Assembly: GCA_947095585.1 (NCBI GenBank)
Contig: OX352761.1
Coordinates: 83,815,919 to 83,879,918, forward strand
Origin: Nephrocerus scutellatus
Taxonomy: Eukaryota; Arthropoda; Insecta; Diptera; Pipunculidae
Direction: 5' to 3'
Length of the DNA: 64,000 bases
Position numbers and translations under genes: made by a program. This document shows positions 45,023-56,440 of the stretch, one piece after another. Position 1 is the first letter of the stretch. Each line of letters starts with the position of its first letter. A model generated the notes under the pieces. The model saw nothing but the letters and a program-made list of their open reading frames with translations, had not been told where the DNA came from and ran no database searches.

Positions 45023-45738
45023 AGCTGTACAGGAAGCTTTCATCCAGATCGAGCATGTGGCACGAAATCTGGGGCTGTACATAAATAATAGCAAAACAAA
45101 GTACATGGTAGCCACGTTTGCGAGTAGAAAATCCAACATTAGTCACTCAATTCAAATAGTAGAGCGCGAATTTGAAGTAGTGCAATCCTTAAGCTCTCTC
45201 GGGTTAACTGTAGCAGCCGATAATAGCATGGAACCAGAAATACGCGCAAGGTTGCTGAAAGCCAACAAAGCCTACTATAGTCTGTCAAGACGCTTCAAAT
45301 CCAGGAATTTAACCATAACATCCAAGCTGCTGGTATATAAGACTTGGGTGCTTAGCAAAAAGCATTCTGACCTCTTAGCCGCTTTCGAGAGAAAAGTCTT
45401 AAGGAAAATTGTTGACCCCGTATGTGAGGAATGACGATTCCGGAGACTATAATGATGAGATCTACGAGCGAATTAAGCTCGGTAGGCTCCGGTGGGCATG
45501 ACACCTATCTCGCATGAGGGAAGATGATCCTGCTTGGAAAGTCCTTTGCGGTGGGATTTATGGAACAAGACAGCGAGGCCGGCCAAGACTACACTGAAAG
45601 GATGGCGTAGACCAGGACGCTCAGAGTTTAGGGATGCCAAAATGGATGACATCGGCTAGAAATCGGGACCGGAGGAGAGATTTTTTGCGGGAGGCCAGGA
45701 CCGGACACCGGTTGTAGAGCCAAGGATGATGATGATGT
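45023..45738 (+). pseudogene. LINE 3' end, array unit 4
   Basis: It carries the same deletions as unit 3 at an offset of 2347 bp, showing that units 3 and 4 are sister copies. Confidence 0.85.
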
Positions 45739-46082
45739 ACCTTAGTCATTACTTATATTTTTTTTTGTAACGATATGAGGAATTAAATTATACCGTTCAA
45801 ATAAAATGACCGGCTAGTGTACTATTATTAATTGACTCAATTTCCTTTCCTCAGTGGCGTCACAAGTTGATCGGACTAGGTATCAAGGGAAAGCATTTTT
45901 CAATTTGGTTGTATTTTTTTTTTGCACGTAATTACAAATTTTTTTGTAATGAGGATGATGTGTGGCGGCCCTGGCCAATAAAGTACAAGGAAAAGCGCTG
46001 AGAATGATAGACACACTTACCAATCCATCGTTGAAAAATATATTGATAGAACTACAAATGACAAATGTTGGCAAAACGTTCA

Positions 46083-46385
46083 TACTCTAGTCTCAAGGAA
46101 GATGCCATGAACACAAAGGCAAGTAGCGTAGAAGAACTCCAATATAAATTAGAATATATTTTAAATAAAATGAATTCAAAATATAGTATCGAAATTATTA
46201 AAGATAAAAATTATTCACCAGATAAAAACTCTAAGTTAATTTTTGATATTTATATTAATTTTGTACCTATCCATATTAAAACATTATTGCTACAAAACAA
46301 TATTGCAAATATATCTGATGCTCATAATTATATCATGGAAAATAATTTAGTAAAAATTATTTATTTGAAAAAGCACAATAATTAA
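46083..46385 (+). pseudogene. gag: Gag fragment of the third Gypsy element
   Basis: A frame rich in Asn, Ile and Lys with KASSVEELQYKLEYILNKMN and NISDAHNYIMENNLVKIIY, which resembles the C-terminal capsid region of Gypsy/errantivirus Gag. No knuckle is seen. An upstream in-frame start at 46065 lies in poorly conserved sequence. Confidence 0.5.
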
Positions 46386-46549
46386 ATTAGTACAATGATA
46401 AGGCTAAAATAAATAATAAAAATAACTCAGATATATTTCGAAACCAAAACTCAAATCAATATAATCCATTAAGATATAACAATAATTACCGAACACAGAA
46501 TAATTCTGGATTTAACTTTCAAAGTAATTAATAGTTCAAAATAAACTCG

Positions 46550-47040
46550 AGCCGCTACCACACTAGGTGATTACAGAATTTTTGGTCACTTAAACACTCT
46601 GCAAAATACAGAAAAACCAATAATACTAAACACTTTAACAGGATCTACGATAGTTAAAAAGGAAGTCATTGTTATGGTGCCTGATGAGTTTCATTGTCCA
46701 GGTAAAACAATGTCAGTTAAAATAACGAATTTCGGAAACAATCCGTTTGATTGTATCATTGGAAATAATATTTTAACTCCAATAGGTGCACAAATATACT
46801 GACTGAATGGAAAGCTCATAATTAATGACTCCGAAATTATTATTGACAAACAGAGAAAACCACCAATAGGATATGACGAAGTTTATTATCCAACCAATAA
46901 TGTAAAGCATAAAAAACAACCCATAAAAATTAAAATTGTTCATGTAAATTCTCTAAAAACCAAAAGTATACTGAATTCCACTATAAATGCTGAAATACAA
47001 AAACACATACGAAGCACTGCAACCCAACAACAAAACAACC
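46550..47040 (+). pseudogene. pol: Protease fragment of the third Gypsy element
   Basis: The reading frame contains FHCPGKTMSVKITNFG and FDCIIGNNILTPIGAQIY, the late retropepsin motif, followed by a stop and the start of the linker (GYDEVYYPT). The active-site triplet is not visible. Confidence 0.6.
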
Positions 47041-47044
47041 CCAA

Positions 47045-47316
47045 TTGTAAAGCAAGCAGCGCTGCTCACAGCGCACAACGTACACAGAACACAGTCATTA
47101 TAGTATGAAATGATCTGATGTCGGGGAAAAAAATTTGTACGGGAGACCCCCTACGCTGCTGCCCGATTGCAAAATTTTAATAGAAAGTATTGTCACCGGA
47201 AATATACATGTGTGAAAAATTTCAATAAAACCGGCCTTTAGGAAGTGTGATCACAAGATTCTTCCCACGAGCCAGCCAGCCAGCGACGGACACGCAAGGT
47301 TAATATAGAGAATTTA
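47045..47316 (-). mobile_element. Foldback-family fragment 1
   Basis: On the minus strand it starts TAAATTCTCTATATTAACCT, has GGCT-rich tips (GCTGGCTGGCTGGC), the GTGATCACAC and ACATGTATATTTCCGG landmarks, and a core AGCAGCGCTG shared with the copy at 56875. It interrupts the third Gypsy element. Confidence 0.75.
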
Positions 47317-47329
47317 AAAAACGCCCCTA

Positions 47330-47900
47330 TTCCAGAAAATTTAACACAATTGAAAGCATAGTTAGGAATTTTAAATTTTTATTCAAAATTTGTACCTAAT
47401 TTTCCGCAGAATTACACCAATTTTATAAGTTAACACGTAAGGCTGTTCCTTTTATGTGGAATTTTGAACAACAACAGGCTTTTGAAAAAAGCAAACAGCT
47501 TTTGTTAAATAACAATTTACTTGTTCATTATGACCCTAAGAAACCAATTGTTATATGCTGCGATGCAAGCCCATACGGAGTAGGCGGTGTTTAAGCACAT
47601 ATAATTGATGGGATCGAACGCCCGTTACTATTTTGTATAAAAAATAATTATTCTCAACTTCATCGCGAAGCTCTTGTAATATTTTTTACTGTAAAGTATC
47701 TTTATCTCCATGAATTCACAATTTATAGTGATCATCAGCCATTGCGTGAGATTTTTAACGAAAAGAAGCATGAAGCATTTAAGCATGTATAACTACAAAA
47801 TACATTACCGGAAGTGTTCACAAATGGGTAACGTTGATGGTCTTTCTAGACTACCCTTACCTCCAAATATTTCGAAAATCGCTCTCGGATATTTTTTTTT
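47330..47900 (+). pseudogene. pol: RT connection and RNase H of the third Gypsy element
   Basis: APIPENLTQLKA, then LGILNFYSKFVPNF, mark the connection after RT. RNase H follows: CCDASPYGVGGV (stop after it), REALVIFFTVKYLYLHEFTIYSDHQPLREIF (two joined motifs given in part: FTIYSDHQPLREIF) and MGNVDGLSRLPLP at the end near 47860. Several frame breaks are present. Confidence 0.75.
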
Positions 47901-48299
47901 TTGACAAATGCAATATTAAAGCCTATTCAATTTTCTACAAATCCATCTCACAATATTTATGCATTCGGTCAACAAGAGCAGGGATAAAAATGAATGTTTG
48001 TTAAAGGTTAAAGGTCAAAAGTACGTCTCTTCGCATTTAAACGCTAGGTACACCGCAGGGGTGGAAAATAGACCCCCCTCCCATACGGATACACCCTTAT
48101 ATATAATTTATACATTTAAATATAAATAGATATTTTTAGAAATTTTAACAAGTTATTTTTAAATAAATCCCTATTAACATCAATGTCTAAAAAGCTGACC
48201 CGACAGACGTTGTCCTGTTCCACGTTCAATAAATTTGTTTGTGATCGTTTTGTGAAAAGCTATTCGAAATATTAAATCAAAGTAAAAATGAGAAAAATA

Positions 48300-48590
48300 A
48301 TGTCTTTTGGGGCCTCTTAGGGTCTCTTGTGGGTCTCTTGAGGATCTTTTGAGGGTCTATTGAGGATCTTTTCGGGGTATTTTGAGAGTCTTTTGGGGGT
48401 TCTTTGAGGGGTTTTTCTGGCTTTTGAATGTCTTTTCTTTTGAGGAGTCTTTTAGGGGTCTTTTGAGGATCTTTTGGGGGGTCTTTAATGTTTTTTTTGT
48501 GATTTTTGAGTTTCTTTTGTTATTAAGGCTCTTTCGGAAATTTTCTTTTTGGTGTTGTTGTGGTCTTTTGATGGTATTTTGGAGGTCTTT
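48300..48590. repeat. Minisatellite of about 22-25 bp in Helitron B
   Basis: Units of the type GGTCTTTTGAGGATCTTTTG repeat with drift about ten times. The small frame 48382-48636 is a by-product of this repeat. Confidence 0.9.
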
Positions 48591-48599
48591 TTCTCAAAA

Positions 48600-48960
48600 T
48601 ATCAAAGAAGTTTTACTTCAACGTCTGGCACGTTAACAAGAAACGCTGATGGTTTTCCGACACTGGAACAGGCGACATACCATTGACTACGCGAGAAGTA
48701 TGGATTTTCAAGGTAAATGGCTCAAACACTCATTGACTGCCCTTGTGATTTGTTTATTGTAATGCAAACCGCCCCCGAAACTGCAAGCGTTTAAAGTCTA
48801 ATGGCATGTCGGTCGGAATCATCGGGATGCGTTGACATATCGCAAAAGAAAGACCATGCAAATGGATCAGCTGTCAAATGCCAAATGGAATCCATTGGAA
48901 TAGAAATGAAATAACGACTTGTATTGAAGAGATCGCGAATCAACATAAAAGTAAAAAAAA
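48600..48960 (-). pseudogene. Helitron helicase, C-terminal remnant
   Basis: Minus-strand frames read PMIPTDMPLDFKRLQF, TINKSQGQSMSV and WYVACSRVGKPSAFLVNVP. These are the last motifs of the Pif1-like helicase of Helitrons (SQGQ and the final YVACSRVG motif). At least two frame changes and a stop are present. The helicase would unwind the donor strand in rolling-circle transposition. Confidence 0.85.
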
Positions 48961-49172
48961 AATTAATTTAAAATTTTTTTTTGTTTTTCCAGTTTTTTCA
49001 TTTTAATGAAAACATTCAATAGAGTTTTTTCCTCATACAATATCCAATTCATCGTTTTTCAAATTTTCCTACTTCCTTTTGTATTTTTCCCGAATTTTCT
49101 TTTGCTAAAAATTTTTTCTGCGAGCATATCGAACAAAACAAAAAAAATCAACCAAATATGTCGTTCCTATCG

Positions 49173-49680
49173 TCAGTTATGATCGAGACGGCATAAAAAA
49201 ATTATGAAGCAGTTGTTATATTTTTGTATGTTTGTAAGGAAATGTATAATATCAGTTCCGGTTCCTGAAACCAATGAGTACAATGGCTCTGGTGATGGAA
49301 CCAATGGCGCTAATTTCACTTTTCCATTTGCGCAACACAAGTCATTTTCTTCATTTTTGTATTTCAATGCCTTGTAATATGGGCAAACTAAGTTCTTAGG
49401 TCCAATAGCAACGCATTCGTAGGAACTGTAGTCAATTGAAGCATCGTAACTGAAAGCCGCTCGTGAAACATTGGACGAAGTTCGAAGACGACGCGTTGCA
49501 CGTAACCTAATCCTTTTAATTTCATTTCGCTCTTTACGTTGTTTGTAGTTCCGATTAGATTGAAAATTTGCTTCGTTTGTAGCATTTCGAGTTTTTCGAC
49601 CGAAATTACTGCCCCCACGTCACACGGAACACACAATTGGTTTTCAAGAGAAGTGAAAATATAAAAAACCAAGAACCGCC
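49173..49680 (-). pseudogene. Helitron Rep/helicase, N-terminal remnant
   Basis: Minus-strand reading gives RAAFSYDASIDYSSYECVAIG and YYKALKYKNEENDLCCANGKVK, then LVPSPEPLYSLVSGTGTDI and FLTNIQKYNNCF: the Helitron_like_N domain. One frameshift near 49390 joins two open pieces (49388-49672 and 49173-49367). The downstream Rep (HUH) part is missing. Confidence 0.85.
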
Positions 49681-50059
49681 ACGCACAGCAGAATTAATTA
49701 TTACTATAATATTGTCTTTGATTCTTTTTTTCACATGCATAAATTGATATTCATATAGTCTAATCAACTTGAATGTATACCATAAATAAATAAATAATTC
49801 AAACGCGCATTTGTTTTGTTTAGATTGACGTAATTGTCAACAATTTACGTCAACTGTTTGACCATTAAAAAAAATATGTGGTTTTTTTTTTCTTTATTAA
49901 AACTTTCCGTGTACCTTAAGGAACATACGAAAAAAAATTAGCCGACTTGGTCGAGCCGTTCTCGAATTTTGCGCTTAGCAACATTCATTTTTATTTATAA
50001 AAGAAGATAAGATGTAGATACACATGCATTTGTTATTGGCTCATGTTTACCATAGTTGG

Positions 50060-51240
50060 TTCTATCATGTGAAATATACAAAAAATCTCTATCTCTTAAG
50101 CACCGTGATTATGCACCATCAAATACAATAAATCAGAAAGAATATCCCTAATGAGCATGATTTGGAAATATTCTCTTTGTGATTGTAGATCGATAAGTAG
50201 GAGCCTTTTATTATAAGCTGGAAGCTCTGTACACCTTATTTGTGAATTGAAAAACGCGTAAATTTTTTTTTGTACGCGTTTAATACGTTGGTTATAGTTT
50301 GCATAATAAGGAGACCAGATGATGCTACAATATTATAAGATAGGCCTTACCAAAGACATATACAGCGATTTAACCGTACATATAAGGGTCATGAAAGTCT
50401 TTGAATTCCGTTAAACGAATCCTAACATTTTGCTCGCTTTTGTAATAATGTATTCATAGTGTTGATGGAAATTTAAATTTGAGTCAAAGTATACGCCTAA
50501 ATCGCAAAAGCTGGAAACTCTGGTGAGCGATACATTACTAATATAGTAATCATTTATTATGAGTTGAATCTTTCTGGACAAGGTAAGGACTCTACATTTA
50601 TTTGTATTAAAGTGTAAGTTATTTTTGTTACACCAGTTAACAACATTGTTTATATCTAATTGTAATTTAAGACAATCTATCATTGACTCTATGGAAAAGT
50701 AAAGCTTCACATCAACAGCATATAACAAACATTTCACATGTGGTGGTAAGTCATTTATATATAATATAAATAATAAGTGACCTAGGTGGCTTCCTTGTGG
50801 GACACCAGAAACCGAGTAGATTCATCATCATCATATTTGGCTCTACAACTTGTGTCCGATCCTGGCCTCCCGAGTAGATTATTTTAGAATAATCTGAGCT
50901 TTAACTACTTGCCTCCTGTCGGATAAGAAGTAAGATATCCATTTCAGATATTTTTCATGCAAGACCATTAACTTAATTTTATTTATTAAACTAATATGTT
51001 GGACTTGATCAAAAGATTTCGAAAAGTCAGTGTAAACAACATTAACCTGGAGGCTGTTTTCAAGCTCTGATAAACAGTAATTGGAAAATAAGGCTCCAGT
51101 TGATCGGCCTCCTACAAAGCCGTGTTGAAGTTCCGATATCTTGTTAGAAAGAAAGGAAGCAAGTTTTCTTTTTACAATAGCTTCAACGATTTTTGGAATC
51201 AAGGGTAGTTTAGATATAGGCTTATAATTCTTGATTCCAA
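50060..51240 (-). pseudogene. Jockey-like reverse transcriptase
   Basis: The first piece (50876-51240) has LQHGFVGGRSTGALFSNY, VYTDFSKSFDQVQH (Asp of motif A) and YFLSDRRQVVKAQI. After the 48-bp insertion come SGVPQGSHLG and LLYAVDVKLYFS, where the catalytic YADD has become YAVD. Thumb motifs follow (NWCNKNNLHFNTNKCRVLTL, SSFCDLGVYFDSNLNFHQH) in 50411-50737, and the tail SLVRPILYYCSIIWSPYYA near 50280-50340. The change of the second catalytic residue and the insertion kill it. Confidence 0.88.
50813..50880 (-). mobile_element. 48-bp LINE tail insertion with 10-bp target duplication
   Basis: The insert 50823-50870 reads, on the minus strand, GGAGGCCAGGATCGGACACA and ends TAGAGCCAAATATGATGATG. 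It matches the last 48 bp of the LINE in the array (GGAGGCTAGGACCGGACACC at 38584, 41000) with about five changes. CGAGTAGATT flanks it at 50813-50822 and 50871-50880. It is a very short 5'-truncated retrotransposition event. Confidence 0.93.
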
Positions 51241-51595
51241 AATTTCCAATCTTTTAAGAATTCACCGCTAGCTAGGTAAAAACAAATTAAATATGTGTAA
51301 TAAGGGCTGTAACACGATGAGTTTACAACTTTTAATGTAAAGGGGGGAATTAAATCAGGTCCTATAATACTATTATTATCTAGATTAGTTAGTTCATATA
51401 AGACCTCCTCCTCAGTAAGGAAAAGCTGACCAATATTTGTTAATTGGTGCCCGAAATATTCGGCATTATCAGAATCGACACTTGGGTAGGCATAATTCGC
51501 TGAAAATAAGATGCAAACATATTACGCACGACACTTAAATCGCTGGATAAATTTTTTTTGTAAGACATATTAGATGGCAAGCAAAAGCACTTTTT

Positions 51596-52437
51596 TAAAT
51601 TCTCTATATTAACTTCGCGTGCCCGTGGCTGGCTGGGTGGCTGGGTGGCTGGTTGGTGGGCAGAATCTTGTGATAAATTTTTAACACACTTCCTAAAGTC
51701 CGATTTTATTCAAATTTGGCACACATGTGTCTTTCCCATGACAATACTTTCTGTTGGGGCACCTCGGGCCTCAGGTCGGGGGCTCTCATACAATTTTTTT
51801 AAAAAATTTATCCAGTTTTCTTCAAATTTTATACGCATGTGCATCTCCGATGGACAACACTTTCTGTAAAAATTTAGAAGTGATTGGGCCCCTGGGTCGG
51901 GAGGGGGGGCATCCATCAACATTTTTTATAAATAGTATCAGATTTTCATCAAATTTTATACGCATGTGTATCACCGATGGACAACACTTTTTGTAAAAAT
52001 TTGGAAGTCACTCGGCCCCGGTGTTGGGGGCACCCATACAAATTTTATAAAAAATGTACCCCATTTTCTTCAAACTGTATACGCATGTCTATCTCCAATG
52101 GACAACACTTTTTGTAAAAATTTGGAAGTGATTCGGCCCCGGGGTTGGGGAGCACCCATACAAATTTTATAGAAACAAAGTACCCGATTTTCTTCAAATT
52201 TTATACGCATGTGTATCTCCGAAATTTTATAAAAAAAATACCCGATTTCTTCGAACTTTAAATGCATTATTGTGTATCTCCGGTTGTGTAAACAGTAGTC
52301 ACAGTAGTGAAATGGCCCCGGGGTTGGGGGGCTCTCTAACAAAAAATTTAAAAAATTTACCCGATTTTATTCAAACTGCACATTGTGTATTCCCGATTAG
52401 AGAATTTACACGAAAAATGTTTATGGGTTGTTTTTTT
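51596..52437 (+). mobile_element. Foldback-family element 2, with internal tandem repeat
   Basis: It starts TAAATTCTCTATATTAACTT, then CCCGTGGCTGGCTGGGTGG, and ends with TAGAGAATTTACACGAAAAA and TGGGTTGTTTTTTT. The ends share an 11-bp inverted repeat (TAAATTCTCTA/TAGAGAATTTA). Inside, a unit of about 105-125 bp with GATGGACAACACTTT, a G-rich GGCCCCGG segment and ACGCATGTGTATC repeats about five times. It lies within the Jockey-like element; 51240-51595 is otherwise LINE-like or unassigned. Confidence 0.82.
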
Positions 52438-52442
52438 GCTAC

Positions 52443-53094
52443 TCAAAAAGACCAAAATGTTTTTGGATTAAGCCTTATATTATTTTCAATAGAAAGAAGA
52501 TATTGTTTATGAGTAAAATCTTTCAAGAATTCATATTTCTTACGTAGTCGTAGAAAATTCAAACGCAAAGAACTGTTGAAATGATTATTTGTTTGCATTT
52601 TATTTAAAATATTTTTCAATCTTTTTAAACTCGTATTGAACCAAATTGGCCTATTTCCGTACGAAAATTTCTTTTTAGGAATAAATAACCGAAATGAACG
52701 AGAGATAGTTTTTGAGAAAACTTCATTACAAGATGTTAAGTCTAAATTCGCAAAAATATCATCCCACTTTATGATTGCTAGATAATGATTTATTGCATTA
52801 TAATCTGCTTTTACAAAGTTGTAGTCGTAGATACTTACTGCCACTATTATGAGTTGTATCAACATATGAAAATATACTAAAATTAAAGTTTATAAGAATA
52901 CACTTATGACGTATTTCATCCACTAATAAGAGAAATTCAGCTACACAAAGTGTTGCTTCCAATTCCTTTTGAACGAAAATTAAATCTAAAATTCGGTTTA
53001 AGCAATTTTTGATATTATTAATTTGTTTAAAATTCATAGCAAATATTTTATCAATGGTTTTAATTTCAATTGTTTTGGATAAGTTATATGGCAA
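52443..53094 (-). pseudogene. Jockey-like endonuclease C-terminus and linker
   Basis: The piece 52798-53094 reads NCLNRILDLIFVQKELEAT and HKCILINFNFSIFSY, the end of the APE-type endonuclease. After a frameshift near 52830, 52443-52865 reads YNFVKADYNAINHYLAIIKW and KFSYGNRPIWFNTSLKRLKN, the segment between endonuclease and RT. It stops where foldback element 2 begins. Confidence 0.85.
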
Positions 53095-53484
53095 AAGACA
53101 TTTCTCTTTATTAGAAAACTAGCTGATTACCCGGCGTTGCCCAGGTATTTATTCATCCCAATCTTCTATTAGGCAGGGGTAGAAAAAAGAATGATATCTA
53201 TCTATAAGGTAAACTTTCAGTTTTTATTAAGAAAATTTATTTTAAAAAACATATTTCAAATTATAGCTATAGTATTCAAATTATAAAATAAAATTAAATA
53301 AACATACATAAAAGTAATTTAAAACAAAACTTAGTTGTATACAATGTTTTTAGTTTCACCTTCAAGAGCAAGAATAAATAAATTCTTAGGTCAACCCAAC
53401 CCAGAGCAAGCAAAATAAAGTTGTCCGTGGGAAAACATGGTGATCTCAAATCTATACTCCGCAGTACTTAATAAACTGTTCGAC

Positions 53485-53985
53485 TTATTGATCGTCATTG
53501 ATCGTCATCAAAAACTCAAGTTTTACTGGAAATTGCAATCTCTTTAATTTAAAAGGTAGATCCGTCGAAATGAGTGGGATAAAAACTGTTTCACACTGTC
53601 CCTTTTCTGTGAAGATAGTCGCTTTATTTATATTTCCCGGCATCTCTTTTACGCACAGTCTTGTGCCGTTGCAAAGTTTTGGAGAGTCGAGAATCCGTAG
53701 TAAAATAATTGGAAATGAAACTGTAAGAAGATGCGGTGGCAATCCAGACGAATTAAGTGAGTTTAGGACTCAGTTAGATAATTAACTTCCTCATCAGTAT
53801 CTACAAAGGTATCGATTCACTTTGCCTATTAACATGGCAAGTATTTGATTGCTTATCTCGTGGTTGTCTCCATTTTGAGTAGCAAGAATAGCCCCTTCTC
53901 GCAACCGTTTCAAAAGGTTATAGTTTTGAGAAACAGCCGGATAAATAGAATTTATTAGTTCAGCGGCAGATTTCAAAAATGGATG
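53485..53985 (-). pseudogene. Helitron helicase remnant
   Basis: Two minus-strand pieces: 53794-53976 (ELINSIYPAVSQNYNLL, REGAILATQN) and 53485-53742 (LDSPKLCNGTRLCVKEM, VFIPLISTDLPFKLKRLQF, EFLMTIND). They correspond to the C-terminal half of the Pif1-like helicase; a frameshift lies near 53760. The SQGQ and YVACSRV motifs are missing after MTINDDQ, so the gene end is lost. 53130-53480 holds no motif I recognise. Confidence 0.88.
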
Positions 53986-54099
53986 TCAATTTAATATAAC
54001 GATAAGACACGGATCCTAATCTACCTTTTGCAATTTGAAGTAGGGCCGACAATGCTTCACCCCCAAATTCGTCGCCAAATAGTCACCGAGTACCATTCT

Positions 54100-56440
54100 A
54101 AATATCACTGTTCATCTCAGCGACCACGAAAACTATGGGATCGACACTAATATCGGTCACAACTCACCCATAGAAGTGCCCTACCAACACTATTAAAGTC
54201 AGTGGCCCCGAGAACTATTGAATGGACACTAATATCGGTCATCCCCCTGACGTATCGACTCCATCCCCGTTGAGCTGTCGTACCATCACGATTCAACTTA
54301 ACGACCCCGAAATATATAAAATCGACACTAATATTGGTAATCCTCTCCTCCGTTTCGACCCATACCCCTAGAGCGGTCTTACCATCACCGTTTAACTCAG
54401 CGACCCCGAACACCATAAAATCGAAGCTAATATCGGTCACCCTCCCCCCTCAGTTATCGACCCCATCCCCCTAGAGCTGCCTAACCATCACCATTCAACT
54501 CAGATACCACGAAAACCATAAAATCGACACTAATATCGGTCACCCCCCTCCACCACAGCTATCGACCCCATCCCCATAGAGCTGTCCTACCATCACCATT
54601 CAACTCAGCGACCCAGAAAACCATAAAATCGACACTAATATCGGTCACCCCCCACCCCATTCAATTATCACCCATCCCCGTAGAGCTGTCTTACCATCAC
54701 CATTCAACTCAGCGACCACGAAAACCATAAAATCGCCACTAATATCGGTCACCCCCACCACATTCAATTATCACCCCATCCCCCTAGAGCTGTCTTACCA
54801 TCACCATTCAACTCAGCGAGCACGAAAACCATAAAATCAACACTAATATCGGTCACCCTCCACATTCAATTATCATCCCATCCCCGTAGAGCTGTCTTAC
54901 CATCACCACTCAACTCAGCGACCCCGAAAACCATAGAATCGACACTAATATCGGTCACCCCCATTCCAATTCAATTATTACCCCATCCCTGTAGAGCTGT
55001 CTTACCATCATCATTCAACTCAGCGACCACGAAAACCATAGAATCGACACTAATATCGGTCACCCCCCCCCCCAACGCTATCGACCCCATCCCCCTAGAG
55101 CTGTCTTACCATCACCATTCAACTCCGCGACCACAAAAACCATAAAATCAACACTAATATCGGTCACCCCCATTCCAATTCAATTATCACCCCATCCACG
55201 TAGAGCTGTCTTACCATCACCATTCTACTCATCGACCACGAAAACTAAAGAATCAACACTGATGTCGGTCACCCCCCCCCCCCAAACGCTATCGACCCCA
55301 TCCCCCTAGAGCTGTCTTACCATCACCATTCAACTCCGCGACCACAAAAACCATAAAATCAACACTAATATCGGTCACCCCCATTCCAATTCAATTACCA
55401 CCCCATCCACGTAGAGCTGTCTTACCATCACCATTCTACTCATCGACCACGAAAACTAAAGAATCAACACTGATGTCGGTCACCCCCCCCCAAACGCTAT
55501 CGACCCCATCCCCCTAGAGCTGTCTTACCATCACCATTCAACTCCGCGACCACGAAAACCATAGAATCGACACTAATATCGGTCACCCCCATTCCAATTC
55601 AATTATTACCCATCCCCGTAGAGCTGTCTTACCATCACCATTCAACTCAGCGACCACGAAAACCAAAGAATCAACACTAATATCGGTCACCCCCGCCCAC
55701 AGCTATCGACCCCATCCCCCTAGAGCTGTCTTACCATCGCCATTCAACTCAGCGACCACGAAAACCATAAAATCAACACTAATATCGGTCACCCCCCTCC
55801 ACATTCAATTATAACCCCATCCCCCTAGAGCTGTCTTACCTTCACCATTCAACTCAGTGACCACGAAAACCATGAAATCAATACTAATATCGGGCACCCC
55901 CATCCTCATTCAATTATCACCCCATCCCCGTAGAGCTGTCTTACCATCACCATTCTACTCATCGACCACGAAAACCATAAAATCAACACTAATATCGGTC
56001 ACCCCCATTCCAATTCAATTATCACCCCATCCCCGTAGAGCTGTCTTACCATCACCATTCTACTCATCGACCACGAAAACTAAAGAATCAACACTGATGT
56101 CGGTCACACCCCCCCCCCCCCCCCAAACGCTATCGACCCCATCCCCCTAGAGCTGTCTTACCATCACCATTCAACTCCGCGACCACGAAAACCATAAAAT
56201 CAACACTAATATCGGTCACCCCCATTCCAATTCAATTATCACCCATCCCCGTAGAGCTGTCTTACCATCACCATTCAACTCAGCGACAACGAAAACCATA
56301 AAATCGACACTAATATCGGTTACCCCCCTCCCCCCAGTTATCACCCCATCCCCGTAGAGCTGTCTTACCATTACAATTCAACGCAGCGACCCTGAAAACC
56401 AAAGAATCAACACTAACATCGATAACCCAACCCCCTGCGG
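54100..56440. repeat. Minisatellite of about 103 bp, some 23 units
   Basis: Each unit has CACTAATATCGGTCACCCCC, a C-rich or CAATTCAATTATCACC segment, TAGAGCTGTCTTACCATCAC and CGACCACGAAAACCATA. Near 55060-56150 two unit types alternate (AACGCTATCGAC with CTCCGCGACC; ATTCCAATTCAATT with CTCATCGACC), giving dimers of about 208 bp. C runs of up to 16 occur near 56110. Small open frames inside are by-products. One diverged unit is also found at 27545-27625. Confidence 0.95.

Larger units (their letters stand above)
37692..45915. repeat. Tandem array of chimeric copia/LINE units
   Basis: Units start at CCATTCCTCTACTTTTGCCG: 37692-39730 (2039 bp), 39731-42142 (2412 bp), 42143-44489 (2347 bp) and a partial one 44490-45915. 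In + strand order each has antisense copia leader, primer site and LTR; a sense LINE 3' end; and antisense copia gag with protease start, which joins the next unit. Unit 1 lacks most of the LINE RT portion (about 500 bp). Units 2-4 share nearly all bases; units 3 and 4 share a deletion of about 65 bp in the LINE portion and the same substitutions, so they arose last. The array ends abruptly in a T run at about 45915. Confidence 0.95.
45916..47990 (+). mobile_element. Third Ty3/Gypsy relic
   Basis: Gag fragment, protease and RNase H of a Gypsy element lie in order on the + strand without LTRs or integrase. A copy of the foldback element (47045-47316) sits where the RT palm should be. Sequence from 47900 to 48190 has no named feature. 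Confidence 0.7.
48191..50007 (-). mobile_element. Helitron B with Rep/helicase remnants
   Basis: On the minus strand the 5' end is TCTTCTTTTATAAATAAAAA at 50007 after an A, followed within 50 bp by GAGAACGGCTCGACC, shared with Helitron A (GAGAACGGCTGGACC). The 3' end carries GTCAGCTTTTTAG near 48191, less canonical than CTAG, after a small hairpin (GACA/TGTC). Inside are the N-terminal part of a Helitron Rep/helicase protein (49173-49680), the helicase C-terminus (48600-48960) and a minisatellite (48300-48590). The middle of the gene, with the HUH nuclease, is deleted. Confidence 0.85.

Noticed and set aside
48382..48636. 84-aa frame rich in Phe, Leu and Trp
   Set aside because: Product of the GGTCTTTTGAGG minisatellite in Helitron B.
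54100..56440. Possible CRISPR array
   Set aside because: Units are contiguous with no unique spacers, the unit is about 103 bp, and the setting is a eukaryotic Helitron. It is a minisatellite.
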